From contig NW_019211458.1 in assembly GCF_002443255.2 (NCBI RefSeq), positions 11,368,402-11,432,401 of the forward strand: DNA of 64,000 bases, written 5' to 3'. Positions 48,361-61,972 of the stretch are shown here, in pieces. The notes under the pieces are model-generated. The model was given only the letters and a program-made list of their open reading frames with translations, was not told where the DNA came from and did not search any database. Positions within the stretch are counted from its first letter, which is position 1, and each line of letters starts with the position of its first letter. A program made the position numbers and the translations under genes. This DNA comes from Varroa destructor (taxonomy: Eukaryota > Arthropoda > Arachnida > Mesostigmata > Varroidae).

Positions 48361-51300
48361 CGTAGGTGAGGTACTCTAAAAACGCGCGATAAGTCAATGA
48401 TTGCAGGCTTGAAGGGCAAAAAAGTAAGACAGGGTGTTGCTTAATGGTATTAATCGGGAAGTTAAAGCTGGTTAAAATCACAATGCCGAATGAGAGGGTG
48501 CTTTGAAGAAAAACATCCACCTCAGCTCTGAGAAGTGTCGTCACCCATAGATATTTTTAGAATAATTTCTAAGCTGCGGAGACTCGTTTCAACTCGATGT
48601 ATGGCATACTGACGCTACTGCATAACCCACAAATTTGACAAAGCATCGTCATTAATAATTTTGCCGAAAATTGAAGAAGAAGCCGGGTTTAACTATTTGA
48701 TTGGAAGTTTGTCTACATCGTCGACGCGTAATAGGATATACGCTTTGGATAGCAAGACAAATGGTTAGTTTGCTTCGGGATTATTTTATTGGTTTTCATT
48801 TGCTAAGTGCAATAGAGGAGTATCTACCTGCTTCTGAGAATGAAACGGACAAATCTTACTGTGTAGGAATACGAATCGCAAAGGTTAGTGAGGAGCGGTA
48901 ACCGCACGTCACCCCGGTAAGCAATCAACGGGATGACAAGGCCACTGAGCAAACGCTTTCGTTACCTATGTTGATTGTTATTTGTTCGACTCTAAAATAT
49001 TATAGCTGAGTGGGCCTAAACGGAAAAGGTAAGCTTTAAAAGCTTGAGGCACGAAGCAGCCAAAAAACTTCAACAAACCCCACGTTTATAGACACGCGCA
49101 TGCAATGTATTATAGACGTACGTATTTGACAAAGATAGTTGTTATCTACCAGTTAATATAATGAGCACGAGCAATCGGAGCTTTGAATATAGCGGTAACC
49201 CCAGCTAAAGAATACGTCCAAAAGCAAATAGCTCATAATTACATACAATAAACATAAGCAAATATATGCTATCTGTCGATACAGACGTATAACATATAGC
49301 TTCACCTGGATGTTGTAGCTGGGAGCAGAGATGTCTGATTAGACTGGAATTAAAAAGATATTGATATTCTGCTGAAAAGCAAAGAAGCGATGCTCTGTTC
49401 ACTTGTTGCCTACTAGTCAAATATAATATTACAACATATTTACCTTCTTCATTCTTTATCCGTAACATCTGGCACAACTGTATTATCCAACTTCTAAGAA
49501 AGCCTTATCGTACTGGCCACTAAGTCTCTCCGATTTTTTTCGAGTACGGGGCACAAATTTATCCGTTTCTCTCATTTCGTATATTGATATTTGGCTGTCT
49601 GCTACATGAACGGGTCAATACATTCTTACTCTTACGTTATTGTCCCAGAAAAGTATTCGCAGACGCGCCACAGCTGTTGTATGTTGTTCTTGGTATAGCA
49701 ATAGCAACTCCCTCCTTAGACAAGGAGTGAATCCAGAAATATTGAATTCAGACATTACGGTCATCGGGCCGATATCATGTTGCCTGATTACTTCAACGGT
49801 ACAATCTACGCATGCAGACACTGTACCTAGCACTGAACTAGAGGATGTCTACAGGCCCCATTTTGTAGGTAATTTAGTCGTTAGATGTTACTCAACCCAT
49901 AGTATGCTTTGGTAAGGATTTTGTTTACCACAGGATACATTCTCGTATTGACTTTGTGAAGTTAGCAATACGCATGTCCCATAGTAATAATGGTGTCAGC
50001 AACTGAAGCAGTGTTTACCCTAGTACAGAGTGATCCCTGCTGCCCAAAGAGAGACTCAAAAGAACTCGATCCGAGGGCCAACGGAAAGCTGCCTTCCTGT
50101 TAAGGCACGTTATCGCTGTTGCTGCTGCTGTGATATGGTCGTGTATGGAAGGAACTGTTTTTGTGCCACCGCAAGTTTAAGCGTTTCTGGGACGCCTTTC
50201 CTTTGAGGACTTGTATAAATTTACATAGTCATAATAGTATATATACAGATAGTGTAACACATCTCGCTGTGAGGCAGACTATATAATGAAAATATAATTA
50301 GCCTAACATAACCTCAATGTAACATATTGCACTAGCAAGCTAATCGATGAGCTGTGAATTTATGTTTTGTACATAGATGTCGAGAAAAATTCCGGCTATT
50401 CAACACATCACAGTCATCGATCAGCGACAGATCAGCTACGTGTCTCATTTATGGCCTTTATCGGCGATGTCCTACTACATATCGCACGGGAGAGGCAGGA
50501 CTTTTTGCATGGGACGTACTCGGCTTCCCTGATCTGTCATAATGAAAATAATTTTCCTTTCTTTTATAATATGGGACCGGAGATTGCTTAGATGGCTGAT
50601 TCGTTCATCTGAAATTAACTTCCATATCGATCTAAAACGTAGCGTAAACCAAAATGCATAGATTATAAGGAATTTAATAGTCTTTTTGCTCATTCAAGGA
50701 GCCTACTCATAGTAATGTTCGCTGTGTTAATGCTACTGTGTTTCACAAGCTGGATTCACAATCGTCTGAAGAATAATTTTACTAAAAATTACGTTCATTA
50801 GGACAAGGGGAGTTATTGGCCTAATTTTTCTACGATAATTGTGGATTGGCTGATGTGAATTAGCCTAGAATAAAATATACTATGATTGCTTTACACAAAG
50901 GACATTTGTCACTTCAATTTTCTACACATCTATGGTAATCCTTTCATTACAAGTTCCCAAGATTTCTGTCATGATGATGACGTAGGTAATTTAGCGGTTG
51001 CGTAATGTTGATCTAAGACGAGTCTTTTTGTTGTCCATAGAAGTTATACGCACGCCTGTGATAAGGCTATGGGCCAGATCAATTTACAGAAATTAGTCGT
51101 TCATCACAGTTCTCTGTCGAACCACACCCGCACGGTACACAATAGATGAACCGTCGAACACTTATACTCACATCAGCTCTCGATCGCTATACCTAGTGTA
51201 GCATATGCCAAGATGACGCCTGAAATCACTGGAAAATGGTACACGTTTTTCTCAAATTCAACCATCTTTACTCTTTTTTTCTTTGCATGCAGCGACCAAA

Positions 51301-52743
51301 CGAGTTGGAATTCTTTAAAACTGAAGGTCATAAACTCGGTCGTGATTCTAGCCGTTTTTTTTTTCGAAAATATATTTTCACTTGGACATTTTTGTACCAT
51401 TCTAGTTCCCATCATAAACAACAACTGACCCTGACAACGCCGATACTGGAATAATTTGAAGGAAGACATTTGTCGAGTACTTAAATATTGCATCGACAAT
51501 CGGGCTATTCCTTATACGCGCTAGCATATGAAGCGGCATTCTCGCTACCCCACCATTGTATACGTTTCGAAATTGTTGCCAGACACTTAATTAAGTGTAC
51601 GGGTTCGTGTGACACCCAACATCGAACCTTGACATGACACTGGCAAACTAAGATCAGATTTTTTCATTTGTCTATCTGCCTACGATAGATATTCTAAAAT
51701 CTCACTCGAAGATTCACTTCGTCTGGCTTAAACCCGTACATCAGTCATGCGCCATCTGTATGTTGCTCTGTCTATTATTTGTTCAGCGTCGCTGAAACTC
51801 AATTTCCTATTGAAAGCTGGCATAGTTCTCAAAATGAATTTACTTGGCTCAATATTTTTTGTGTATTTCAAATATAAAGTATCTACAAAACGAACCCAGT
51901 TTAGCTGTGTTTTGCAAGCAGTAACAATACGGACATTTAAGTACGATATTTACGTAATTAATTCACATCTTGTATGTTATTTTATAAGAACCAAAAATTA
52001 GACTATACAGGCGTTGACTAGCGGACAGGGTAAGCAGTTTTTTGGCAATTTTCCTTACCAGACTCATTGAATTATTCAACTATACGCAATCTATCGTAAA
52101 AAACTAAATTTTGTCATACACTTTGGTCAATATTTCTCAATCGTAAACAAGCTATATGTAAATCTTAAACTGACAAATCTACCAACGTAGAATAAACATT
52201 TTTCATATCCAGTAAATGTGAAATTTACGACGATAACGAAAGTACTTTTTAAAATGCAACATGACGTATGGTTGATTATAAAAGGGAGCCCTTTGTGACG
52301 CACTGTATTATGAAGCTTCCGACCATTCGTTTGCCTAACGATATCTGGTGCTATCGCTAGAGGATAAAAAAGTGTACACATAACAGGAAATAAAGGCAGG
52401 AAGCCTCGTAAAGCAGCTGATAAGTATAACAGAGAAGCAACAATTAAGTTTTAGTTCTTAAAAAATGGCGTATCTGGTACAACTTCAGTTGTGTTTCACC
52501 TGGTCTATTTTTAACGGAAACGTTGCACACTTACATGATGATTGTTTTTTCCACTTTAAATAGCGTAATGTCAACTGTTGTCGAGGAAATTTTGCGTACT
52601 TTTGTGTTGATTGTTTATTACATGAAGAAGCACTACAGGCGATCAAATCGAAGACTTAGACCGCAATCGTAGAACGGGGCACACAGTTGATTGATAAGGA
52701 TAGATTATTACAAGCCCTATTGGTTTTTACTCTAGGTAGATAA

Positions 52744-52769
52744 GTAGGTAGGTAGGTAGGTAGGTAGGT
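52744..52769. repeat. (GTAG)6 tetranucleotide microsatellite
   Basis: Six perfect tandem GTAG units with degenerate copies before them. It is not the TTAGG telomere repeat of arthropods. Confidence 0.92.
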
Positions 52770-53703
52770 GCAAAAGCAACAAAAGGTCTCTCCAGGTAAA
52801 ACAGCATCGAATCGAACATCTCGATCATTGTTGCACAATGTCGGTTAAAAATCTCATCGACAAAGATTCAGGAACGAACATTTAATTTACCATTGCATCT
52901 AAGATAAGATTACTATATATATTAGCTTAGCCCCGGTGGATTTCCTGGCAAAATTTTTAATTGTCCATGTACACTTCCGTAGCCCTGCATTTGGGTGGGA
53001 GCAGGATTACGAAAACACCAAATTATTTTTCGTCTTTTTTTTTTTTAGCTTACCATTTGCCAATGATTCAAGAATGGCAAGGGCCTTCCCAAATGATTAC
53101 AGTTAAACGTAATGATTAGACCGTTAATCTTCTGATACGATTTTGTCCTTTGCTTTGATACATTGCTTCTTCTATTGTTCAATCAATGTGCTGTTACTGT
53201 CTCTATTGTAGGTAATAAATTGACCTAATAAAATCGGCATAACATTTTCGCTTGTTTTGGTGATGGCCACAGACATGCGAGACACACTGCAATTTTTCAT
53301 TGCTTTTTGTGCCTTATGGACGCGTATTGTCCTAAGCGTATTGTCGCGTTGGAGCTTCCGGGTGAATGGAAGTTAAGATTTCAGGGCAGGAACGAAAATT
53401 TTTCTCACTATATCGTTAGTGGGTCGCCACTGCCCCAAAATGGCCGTGTGAATTGATCGGATTACGCAAGCATGCGCGCGTGTATATGTGCTCTTTCTTT
53501 GCCAAATGTCGTCGTACCCGTTTCCGTTGTAACCCATCTGATTAGACTGGTCGATTGTTTTGGACATAGTTGCAGCGGTAGTAAATGGATTATCGTGTAC
53601 GGTGTTAGCGAAAATCATCGACGACGAGCTTTTCAGCGGCTTGAAGTTAATGAAGTGAACGATTCCTTCCGCTCGTCATATAGCTACTGAATTACCACCA
53701 CAG

Positions 53704-53723
53704 TTTTTTTTTTTTTTTTTTTT
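53704..53723. repeat. Poly(T) tract, 20 bases
   Basis: Twenty consecutive T. A poly(A) tail of a minus-strand retroposed copy would look like this, but no gene-like body was recognised beside it. Confidence 0.9.
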
Positions 53724-54894
53724 CATAAGCCAAGCAAACGTTCAATAACTTGATGCTGTCATTGTTCCTGCAATAACCCAATCTATCCTCGATTGAGAGT
53801 AGTACGACCGCCGACCCTACACCCGCCATCGACAACAAAGAAGGCACAGGTTGTTACAAAATCGTTAGCAATAACGCTGCTTCAGAGCTGTTGACGTAAC
53901 ACGAGTGTTAAGTTGAAGATAAAGAATGAAGTCATCATAGACACACTATCGTTGTGTGTGTAATATGGGAAAAGGCCATTGTCCGTCGTGATCTATTGGT
54001 TCCATTTCGATGAGAAAATTGTTTGCCTTTAATCGACTTTTGAGAGAAGAGAAAACGCTCTATCGAATTTGTGTGTTCGTGTTCGATCGTAATGACTGCA
54101 AGTATAAACAGATATGGGTTGACTCCACCTAACTGCTGGTAGCGACGATATAACGATAAATTACCGAAATATCAGATCCACTTGGACCTAGACTGGAATG
54201 TTTAGACATATGGTAGTCTACAGTTGCTTAAATGCCACCATTTTTGTTGTCGAAGCGTTTGTTGTCGTTATGTTCCAAGCACCTAGAAGCACGTATAAGG
54301 GAAAGCTCCATTTATAGAGGTCATTTTTTCGTGTTCTAATCCCCTACAAACATGGCCGCAAGAATAAAAGTTATATTGCATTAAATGAAGTGATTTGTTT
54401 TGCAACTAGATATAGCTACGAAACGTAACTCAAAAGGATACGACTGTGAGATCACTTTGTATGGAACGATAGGTACCGCTGGCTTCGATTAACATCTACA
54501 ATTATATGGTTATATCTTTGTGTTAGAATGGCAGGTGGTCTGTGGAAAGCGGTTATGACTACGGACTTGTAAAAGCCCGTAAAATTAAAGGTGAAATTAA
54601 GGCCCAAACTGTTGACTGCCAGTCTGAGATAGCTACTCGACAATGGATGAAAGATAGTTAATCAAACGGTACGTTCCAACAAGGCAGAATATTCGTGTAT
54701 GAGACATGGAACGACTATTTGCTACTACCAAGTGTCGCGTGCGTTTGAAGGCGCTCAACTGGAATTTCATTAAAAAATCATATATAACAGTAGTATGATG
54801 CTATTTATACATGGTTCATAATCACAAAGCTGCATATGCACTAGCTAGAAGCAAAGGATACTTTCAGCAACGTTGTCTATCAGATGTTGTCTAT

Positions 54895-55041
54895 TTATTT
54901 GCCCATATTGATGTAGGAGAGTTTCCTTTTCAAGCGACCGATCCGCCGTGATCGTCCAAAGCTGTTACTGTTTCGGCGCGACTGTTCAGCCGAAGTTCTG
55001 CGTCGACCAGAAGGGGCCCCATGCATGCTAGACCAGTGCAT
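54895..55041 (-). other. Arg/Ser-rich small ORF in a GC-rich patch
   Basis: Forty-eight codons from ATG (55041) to TAA (54895). The product starts MHWSSMHGAPSGRRRTSAEQ and is very basic (FGRSRRIGRLKRKLSYINMGK-type end). The frame stays open upstream for about 16 more codons. An AATAAA overlaps the stop codon. The + strand across the same bases is also open and ends in a Cys-rich tail (SCYCFGATVQPKFC), so either could be a last exon, or neither. Confidence 0.15.
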
Positions 55042-55810
55042 CAAAGGAGGCGTACATATGTTGTTAGTCAAGACGTTAACTAGTCATTTGTGCAGTGCGG
55101 TACATGTTGATACCTTATATTTATAGGGGGCAACAACAAAAGTTGCAGCCCCTACCCGCGATGAATGTCAATAACGCGTTCCAGTAGCTTTTCATAGCCT
55201 GTCTAGTCTACGTATGATCGCCGATTAGGTCCGCTCGCCCAACAGCAAGACTTGTCTCTTATTTTTATTTGCCGACATGTGGCTTGTAAGTGTCAGCTCG
55301 GCCGATTCAGACCGACTACGATCGTCGTTGAGACGTCCGCTCTGGAAAGAAAAAGCAACCTAACACAAATAATAATCTGGATTGTCAAACCCGATTACGG
55401 CGTCGTAACGAGAGCTCTATACGTTAGGAAAAAAGCGGAGCGCGACGGGGCTAGTGGTAGAATGTGGCAGACGCCTGTGATTACTGATAGTGGCAATTGT
55501 ATTTGTTGCCGAAATATTTTAGCTAAAGAACGTGTGGCCGGGTGAAAAGAGCAGAAATAAGGTCGGAAAAGGTCGTTACTTTCGTCGTCCAACTCTATTG
55601 ACGATTGTGGCACGATAGGTTGGATAACAGGTTAGTACGGTGCCAACTGTGGATGTCTCGGAACATGATTTGTAAATTATTAAAATAACTCTGAAGGTTA
55701 TGTTGTGCGGTATAAACAAACGAATTTAAAGCTTCCAATAAGTCAACGCGATGCTATCATGTTCTCTGCTACTCTGACGATGCAGTTTTGTATTATTCAG
55801 AGGAGTCGAC

Positions 55811-55886
55811 AATATATAATGCTCTTCAGTGATGTTTCTGAAGCATTATAACTAAAATTTAATATTTTAGAAGAGCAGTATATATT
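55811..55886. repeat. Nested inverted repeats (three possible stems)
   Basis: Outer arms 55811-55827 and 55870-55886 pair in 16 of 17 positions. Between them, ctaaaat/attttag (55852-55870) forms a 7-bp stem with a 5-base loop. An alternative hairpin pairs ataatgc...ttcag with ctgaagcattat. The result is a branched or bistable fold. Confidence 0.7.
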
Positions 55887-58032
55887 AATAAATGTATATT
55901 TTCGGCAATTCTACAAAAAGCGTATACGGTATAACTAAAATAGGATTAGGAACCTGTTGATTTCTTTATGTAATGGAAATGTTGCCCGTCCAGTTCTCTG
56001 ATCTGAATTATTCATCTCTGTTTAAATAAGATATGTCCATTTCGCATGGAAAATGTTAGCAGCTTATATGAATAGCCATCGGTCGGGCATACATCGACAC
56101 TCAGTCCATCTTACCTAGATAGGCATAATCAACGATTCAGTTAGAACTTCGTAGTTTATGCTGATGTGTGCCTGGGGCAATGTGTCGTAACCTATTAGGC
56201 CGAAAGAAGTTCCTCCTCATCCATGCACCCGCACCACGCTCCTTCAGTAATCATCGCACATCCATACTATAGCTAAGCTATTGGGCCGCTATACCTACAG
56301 GATTACGTCGACAACAATCAACATAGTAACTTCGTTTAGTGCGTGATCATGTTTTGCGCAGCTGAGAGGCCAGCTAAGTTCTCGAGCAACATTAGGCATT
56401 TACGCGTGACCTAAACTGTGACGCTTCTTGCCCCAAACCTTCTCGGCTACGACATGACGGCACACCTGTCTAGCCAGCTGATAGCCTGACTCGATCAGGA
56501 GCCACAAGGCGTTATTCTACTTTCTACGACGGTTCCACAGCCAATGCCACAGGCGTTGATGTGTCGCAAAACTAGCGTCGAAGCTCCGCTCAGGAAAACC
56601 AACGCCGTTATCATAAACGACATAATTACATTTCATAGCAGGGCTGCGTGGTATTGTCGTGCTCTTGATCCTACTGCAAAACTGCATTGGACTTACGACA
56701 GGCTGATGATCTGACGTTCTGCATGTGCACACCATCAGATTGAAACGGCAGTAGTGGCGGTCACCAGTGCACGGCACGCTCCTGCGTTAGGGCCTTGCAT
56801 AGGCATCTATAATGGCCTACCAAAAATACCCTTGGACGATTGAAGTTAAACGATTTGTTTGGTGGTAAAATTTACTGTTGTATCAATGGATGTGTTATAA
56901 CAATGCCATATGAAATTAGCATTTGCTCCCAACGGGAATATGCCGTATCCTAGTTAGGGCAATTGCGTTTGCACAACTTGGGTCCTAGTTTAAAAACTTT
57001 GGAAAAAAATGCCTCAGGCAACGATTTGATTTATTCGTTCCATCATAAAAGCACTGGCGTTAGTAACGCAAACAGTTTAATACTTGAGAGCGATCATCTA
57101 AGCTATTTTTTTTTTTGAGCAAAGTGACTGATAGCGATAAAAGTTGAGCGAGAAAAATCTAAGCTTGGTAGTTGTTTCTAGAGGAGCATTTTTATTGCAC
57201 CAGTTCATGATTGCGTGCCAATCTATTTGTAAGAATCTAGCTGGTAATGATATGAGAAAGGAAGCATCTTTTGTTAGTCTGCTACTTGCCAGCAACGGTA
57301 CAAGTTCACTTCGCACAGACACACTTATGGCCATGACCTGCGCCCTTGAAACGTACTGATTTTACCAGCTTGTTAGCATTCACTAAGCCATCGCGACCTT
57401 GCCTATGGACCTGTTCGTTTGAGGAAAGGACCGCCAAGAGTTACATCGCCTTGTCAACTCCACGTTCGTTATTGCTCGTAAAGCTGTCCTCGTAACGCTC
57501 AAAGGTCCTCCTTACAGGCTTATACGAATAGTCTTGTTATTCGCAGTAATTTATACTGAATAAATCGGGCTATATATCGAATATCGTCTACGCTCTCGAG
57601 AGGTCATTGTGTCAGGAGGATACGACAACCATCTGCTAGCGACAGAGTGTGCTCGGGAGACTTTGAAATTATATAGACCACTTCATATGTACCTATGCTA
57701 TAGATATTGAAAACAATAAACTACTGAATATTACCTGCGTAGAACTCTCATAGAGTAAAAAAAAAAAAGGAAGAAGAATAATAATGCATAGAATCCAAAC
57801 GATCGTCTAGGACGTGCCTGGATTATGCACGTTTTATTTCATTGCCTAGTTTTCCCAATTACATCCAGCTGATTCGTACAAGACTGACCTCTGAAACACT
57901 AGGTATAACGAAACCATCTCGATTAAATATCTGTTAGCCTTTTTTGGCGCTGGATAGTATACAACTTTAGCATGCTTTGTGCGTTAGAAGTAACGTTAAC
58001 TACTTATAATTGGTTTTACCGAAATGTAAATT

Positions 58033-58053
58033 TATATATATATATATATATAT
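58033..58053. repeat. (TA)10 microsatellite
   Basis: A perfect TA run. Confidence 0.93.
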
Positions 58054-58538
58054 GCTGACGACACCATGTATGACTGTAAATACTTTGTATGCATCCAAGC
58101 AGATTTGTGTTCTGTGCTATCGAAGCTCTGCGAACGTCAATACGATAATAAATACTTTTTATAATATTAAAATCAGTATACTGTTGAGGTTTAATACGAA
58201 GAAAAATGCTAACTTACGTTGTAGATGACCTTGAGTGATTTGTCACGACGGATTTCCTATGGACTTTTTTGAAGTTGCGCATTGAAGGGAAGCGACTGTT
58301 AGAGGCCAATAGTCTATGGGCCCCTACCAGAATGGAAAGTACTGCTTCTTTATTGTCGAGCTTGATTAGCGCACGGTAAGTGTATTTCCGGCTAAACATC
58401 TCTTGCTTTTGCACGCTCGTAGTACCTTGTACAGTGTAAAATCAAAGGAACCCACAAAATATGATTGGCACCGTATGGCTTTGTGTGAATCACTTGGACG
58501 CATACAAGGTATTTACAGTCACACATGGTGTCGTCAGT

Positions 58539-58575
58539 ATTATATATATATATACACATACATATATTATATATG
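58539..58575. repeat. Interrupted TA/CA microsatellite
   Basis: An alternating purine-pyrimidine tract (TA with two CA interruptions and one phase break), about 0.5 kb from the other TA run. Confidence 0.85.
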
Positions 58576-61575
58576 TCATTTTTTCCTAAAGCAGATCTTC
58601 TTGCAAGTTTCATGAGTCCTGGATAGATGGATTGTAGTCTATCCCGTTCGAAGAATAAATGGAAGACTATGGAATACAGTTATCTACATTTGCTGCATAA
58701 AACACAGCCAACGAAAAATGCACGTTAGCTCATTTTAGGATATTGAGGTCTGAAAATTTAGCTGGATTGTATCGTATGGACTTCAATCCTATTTGATGTT
58801 TTCCGTTTCTTTGCTTGTGTATTCAGTGTGCACTGATCGACAGTACAACGAAGATCCGTTCACGGGGAATCAGCTTTTCCAGTAATGCATTCTGTTGTCA
58901 AGCGATAACGGCAAGAGACAATACAAATAACCGTAATCGGAAAAAGCTGAAGAAGATTAATAGCATTTAAGCAAGTTACTTCCGAAAAAGAAATACTTCA
59001 AGACAAATTACGTGCCCACTGCACGCGAAGTAGACTTACAATTCCATCCGTTTTAACTACCCCATCCTTCAGCTTCACATCTGCCAATCCCCTTGATACA
59101 GACGTTTCTTTTCTGTCAATTGGTAACAACAGCAGTAGCCGGAGCAGGTGGAAACGATCATCGTAAGCGTCGAACTGAGACGTCAAAAAAATTTCCTTAG
59201 GCAATCATGTTGGAAGCTTGGCTAGTATTGACACATTGAATAAAATCATAATTCTGCTAACTATGTCTATGATGAAAAAAAAAAAAAATAGCGCTTTAAT
59301 AACGATACCGTACTAGTTAGTTGACTAGAAATAAAATAACCAAAAATTGTAAGGATGATCCTTTTGTCAACTTTTATTATGACTAAGTTTTAGCTGCCGC
59401 TTGCTGTTATCAAACTGTTAACAAGGTCAGCTGACTTGCAATCTGGGGGGTGGAGGTATCTGGGTGTTCACCAAAGTTATTCATCATTTTACCTTATGTA
59501 AAATTGCCTTTCCGTTTTCTGATTAAACCTACTCAATTCGCTTGTTTTAGAACTCATCGCTTTTATAGTGTGATGTAGGTAAGGACTTTCCATGTTCCAC
59601 CCGTTCGCCGCTAATAGACAATTGATTGGGAGACAATTGACAGCTGCAGGATAGTTTTTCTTCGCCTTTATTGCTGATGAGTTGTTATGGCATTGTATTA
59701 TGTAGGGGGTTCCATGGAGATTGGCTTTGTCGGCTTTTTGAAGGAATGAATCTACAGTGTTTCTTCAATATTTGAACACCATTTTAGAAGCTTTTTTTTT
59801 TTTTTGCTTCAACACCTAGGATTTGCTGTTTGCTTGCAGTGGTCAAAAATTGGGTAATAGACACTCGATTAGTACAAAAAGAATGCAAAACTCCTAAATA
59901 CGCTGATCAATTTTCAAGCAGTGGTTAATTTTTTAAGCGTCACATGTAGTAATATTTTTTTTACTGTTATTTAGCACGGGCATTAGGCCCACACAAAACA
60001 GTAAAAAGCAAAACAGTAGCGATTAGATTCAAACTTTTTTTAATGCCTGCTTATGGCCTTGACGGTATCTAAGATACCTTTAAAATGAATCCGGTTTAAA
60101 CATATTAAATCATTGCTGATCCGACGATGAGATCGTTACTCTGGATAATATCGGCTACAACTGAAGAACTTATTCTAACAAATAAGCCAACCTGCACAGA
60201 TGGTGCTAGCGCTTACGTTTTTGAGCCAAAGCGTCTCGTGCTTTATCGGTTACCTGCAAAATTTAACGAAAAAATTCGAAATGTCATAAACAGTCACTGA
60301 CCTATGAAGAGCGCTCCACGTGGGAGCGTAAATGTGAAAAGGAGTTTAGCAAAAACTTAGGACAGGTCAAGGATGAAAAGAGTTTAATATACGTGTGCTA
60401 TTTATAAACTACGGGTTGTTCTATAAATGTGTAAAGAACGTTAAGGGTGAGCGCTTAGAGACATAAGCACCCAGACAGAATTTGGGCCCAAACTGGGCCC
60501 CACAGATTCTTCTCGGTTTTCTATTTTTAAATATTGACGGCATGCAGAAATTCAGGAATGAATAACAGGGCTATAGTACTCGTATCTATAGAAGCTATTG
60601 AGATATGGACGGTCGTATGCATAAAGTAATCGGGATCGCTCGTTGCAATGGAGCTGGCGGTATTGAATTAAAAGCGTATTTTTATCTGAAAAGTACGTTT
60701 TTTAAACAAGAATAATGGTTCAACGAAGTAATTCAACAATAAATGCAGATATCTACTATATAAATAAATAAATCCTAAGAGAAATTGACCTTACTGTCCT
60801 TGACTTTTTTGACTATAGTGCAGTCATCCTTTAAAAAAGATCATAGGGCCTGTGGAAGAGCCGTGGTATCATTGGCCTGTATTTGTTTTTATTTCCAAAT
60901 ATTGTTTGGTTGCCATCTAATTCTACCACCGCCGCTATCTTGACAATCAGCTAAAGAAGGACTAATTGTACATAGAATACATAGATCAACTGGAAAACGT
61001 AATGATGTACGCGGCGGTCAGACATTACTGGGCATATTACCGCCGCTGTTACTCGTCTCGCCTGCTTTCTCACTGTTGTAATCTCTCTATTTCGAATAGA
61101 TTGTGAAGGGCTGTTATCACGACAACGCTGCCGGTTCTTTTTTCGACCGGCATCGCATTCCAGTAGAAACTTAACATTCATAAAGTCCGCGGCCTGCCGC
61201 CGCTGTCTTAGTAGTCACGGTTTACTGCTGAATGAAGAGCGACCACAGCACAAGGTAATAACATCAACTAAATGCAGGAGAGATAAATTAAAACGCCTGA
61301 CGATCTCTCCCAACCGTTCCGCATTAACCTCGTTGTTCCTGAAACGTCACAGTGCAGCACCAATGTATAGAATAACAACACGTTCCTGTTCCACCCTGCC
61401 TTTGATATTCATTTACCGTCTCCCTTTCGTTCAGGTTACGTCATTGCACGTATACGCATGCACGCTAATTCACACACGCGTCATCTAGCGTACCACCTCA
61501 TAGCTCATTTTGCATCAAACAAAGGATTTTACCTTTTTTCATCATTCATCGAACGACCGACGAAGGCTTCGGACG

Positions 61576-61752
61576 ATGGCCTACCGAACATCGGGTCAGG
61601 TCGCCTCGACGCAAAGCGGACTGACTCGTTGGTTGAGTGTCAATGTACTGCTATTATTATTGATGTGCTCCTTCACCCCCAAGTTTCGTCGGCGGGGGGT
61701 AGGAATTGTTGTTTTTGCGAGGGTGTTGGTGGTAACTTCCATCCCTCACTGA
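61576..61752 (+). CDS. Candidate first exon with signal-peptide-like start
   Basis: The ATG has A at -3 and G at +4, the best initiation context I noted among unknown ORFs. The frame starts MAYRTSGQVASTQSGLTRW and goes on to LSVNVLLLLLMCSFTP, a hydrophobic core typical of a signal peptide or anchor, then FRRRG. It stops after 58 codons, or could leave through a weak donor (gggg-gtagga) near 61697. No homology. Confidence 0.18.
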   Translation: MAYRTSGQVASTQSGLTRWLSVNVLLLLLMCSFTPKFRRRGVGIVVFARVLVVTSIPH

Positions 61753-61972
61753 CGTTGCCATTGCGGTCACTCCAAGTATGGTTGTCGCTCCTATGTTCGT
61801 TGCTTTGGTCGGGCTGCGCAGTGGTCGACGCTCGGTTATCGCACCGATCGTCGCTTCCACTGTCGTTAATGCGATTGTCTATTCGTTCTATAATACTAGA
61901 CATCTCTATATGCACCATCGGAATTAGTAGACTTGCCAACAGCAATTGTACTATTAGCAGATACAAAAACAT
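61673..61972 (-). CDS. Candidate secreted-protein N-terminus, antisense to the 61576 ORF
   Basis: Ninety-nine codons from ATG. Residues 1-20 (MFLYLLIVQLLLASLLIPMV) are an excellent signal-peptide match. The rest is hydrophilic, rich in Asp, Asn, Ser and Arg (DNRINDSGSDDRCDNRAS), with a Pro/Gln-rich end. Start context is poor (C at -3). A possible donor (gggg-gtgaag) overlaps the stop. No family recognised, and the overlap with + strand frames makes a compositional origin plausible. Confidence 0.18.
   Translation of the reverse strand: MFLYLLIVQLLLASLLIPMVHIEMSSIIERIDNRINDSGSDDRCDNRASTTAQPDQSNEHRSDNHTWSDRNGNVSEGWKLPPTPSQKQQFLPPADETWG

Larger units (their letters stand above)
48361..54880. other. 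Anonymous AT-rich region, no recognised gene
   Basis: None of the open frames resembles a known family. Simple repeats at 52744 and 53704 are listed separately. Confidence 0.5.
55042..60990. other. Anonymous region, no recognised gene
   Basis: Mixed and AT-rich sequence. The 55252-55545 frame and its antisense partner are unrecognised. Inverted repeat and TA tracts are listed separately. No tRNA, rRNA or transposon ends were found by eye. Confidence 0.5.

Noticed and set aside
52744..52769. GTAG tandem as interstitial telomere repeat
   Set aside because: The unit is four bases, not the arthropod TTAGG.
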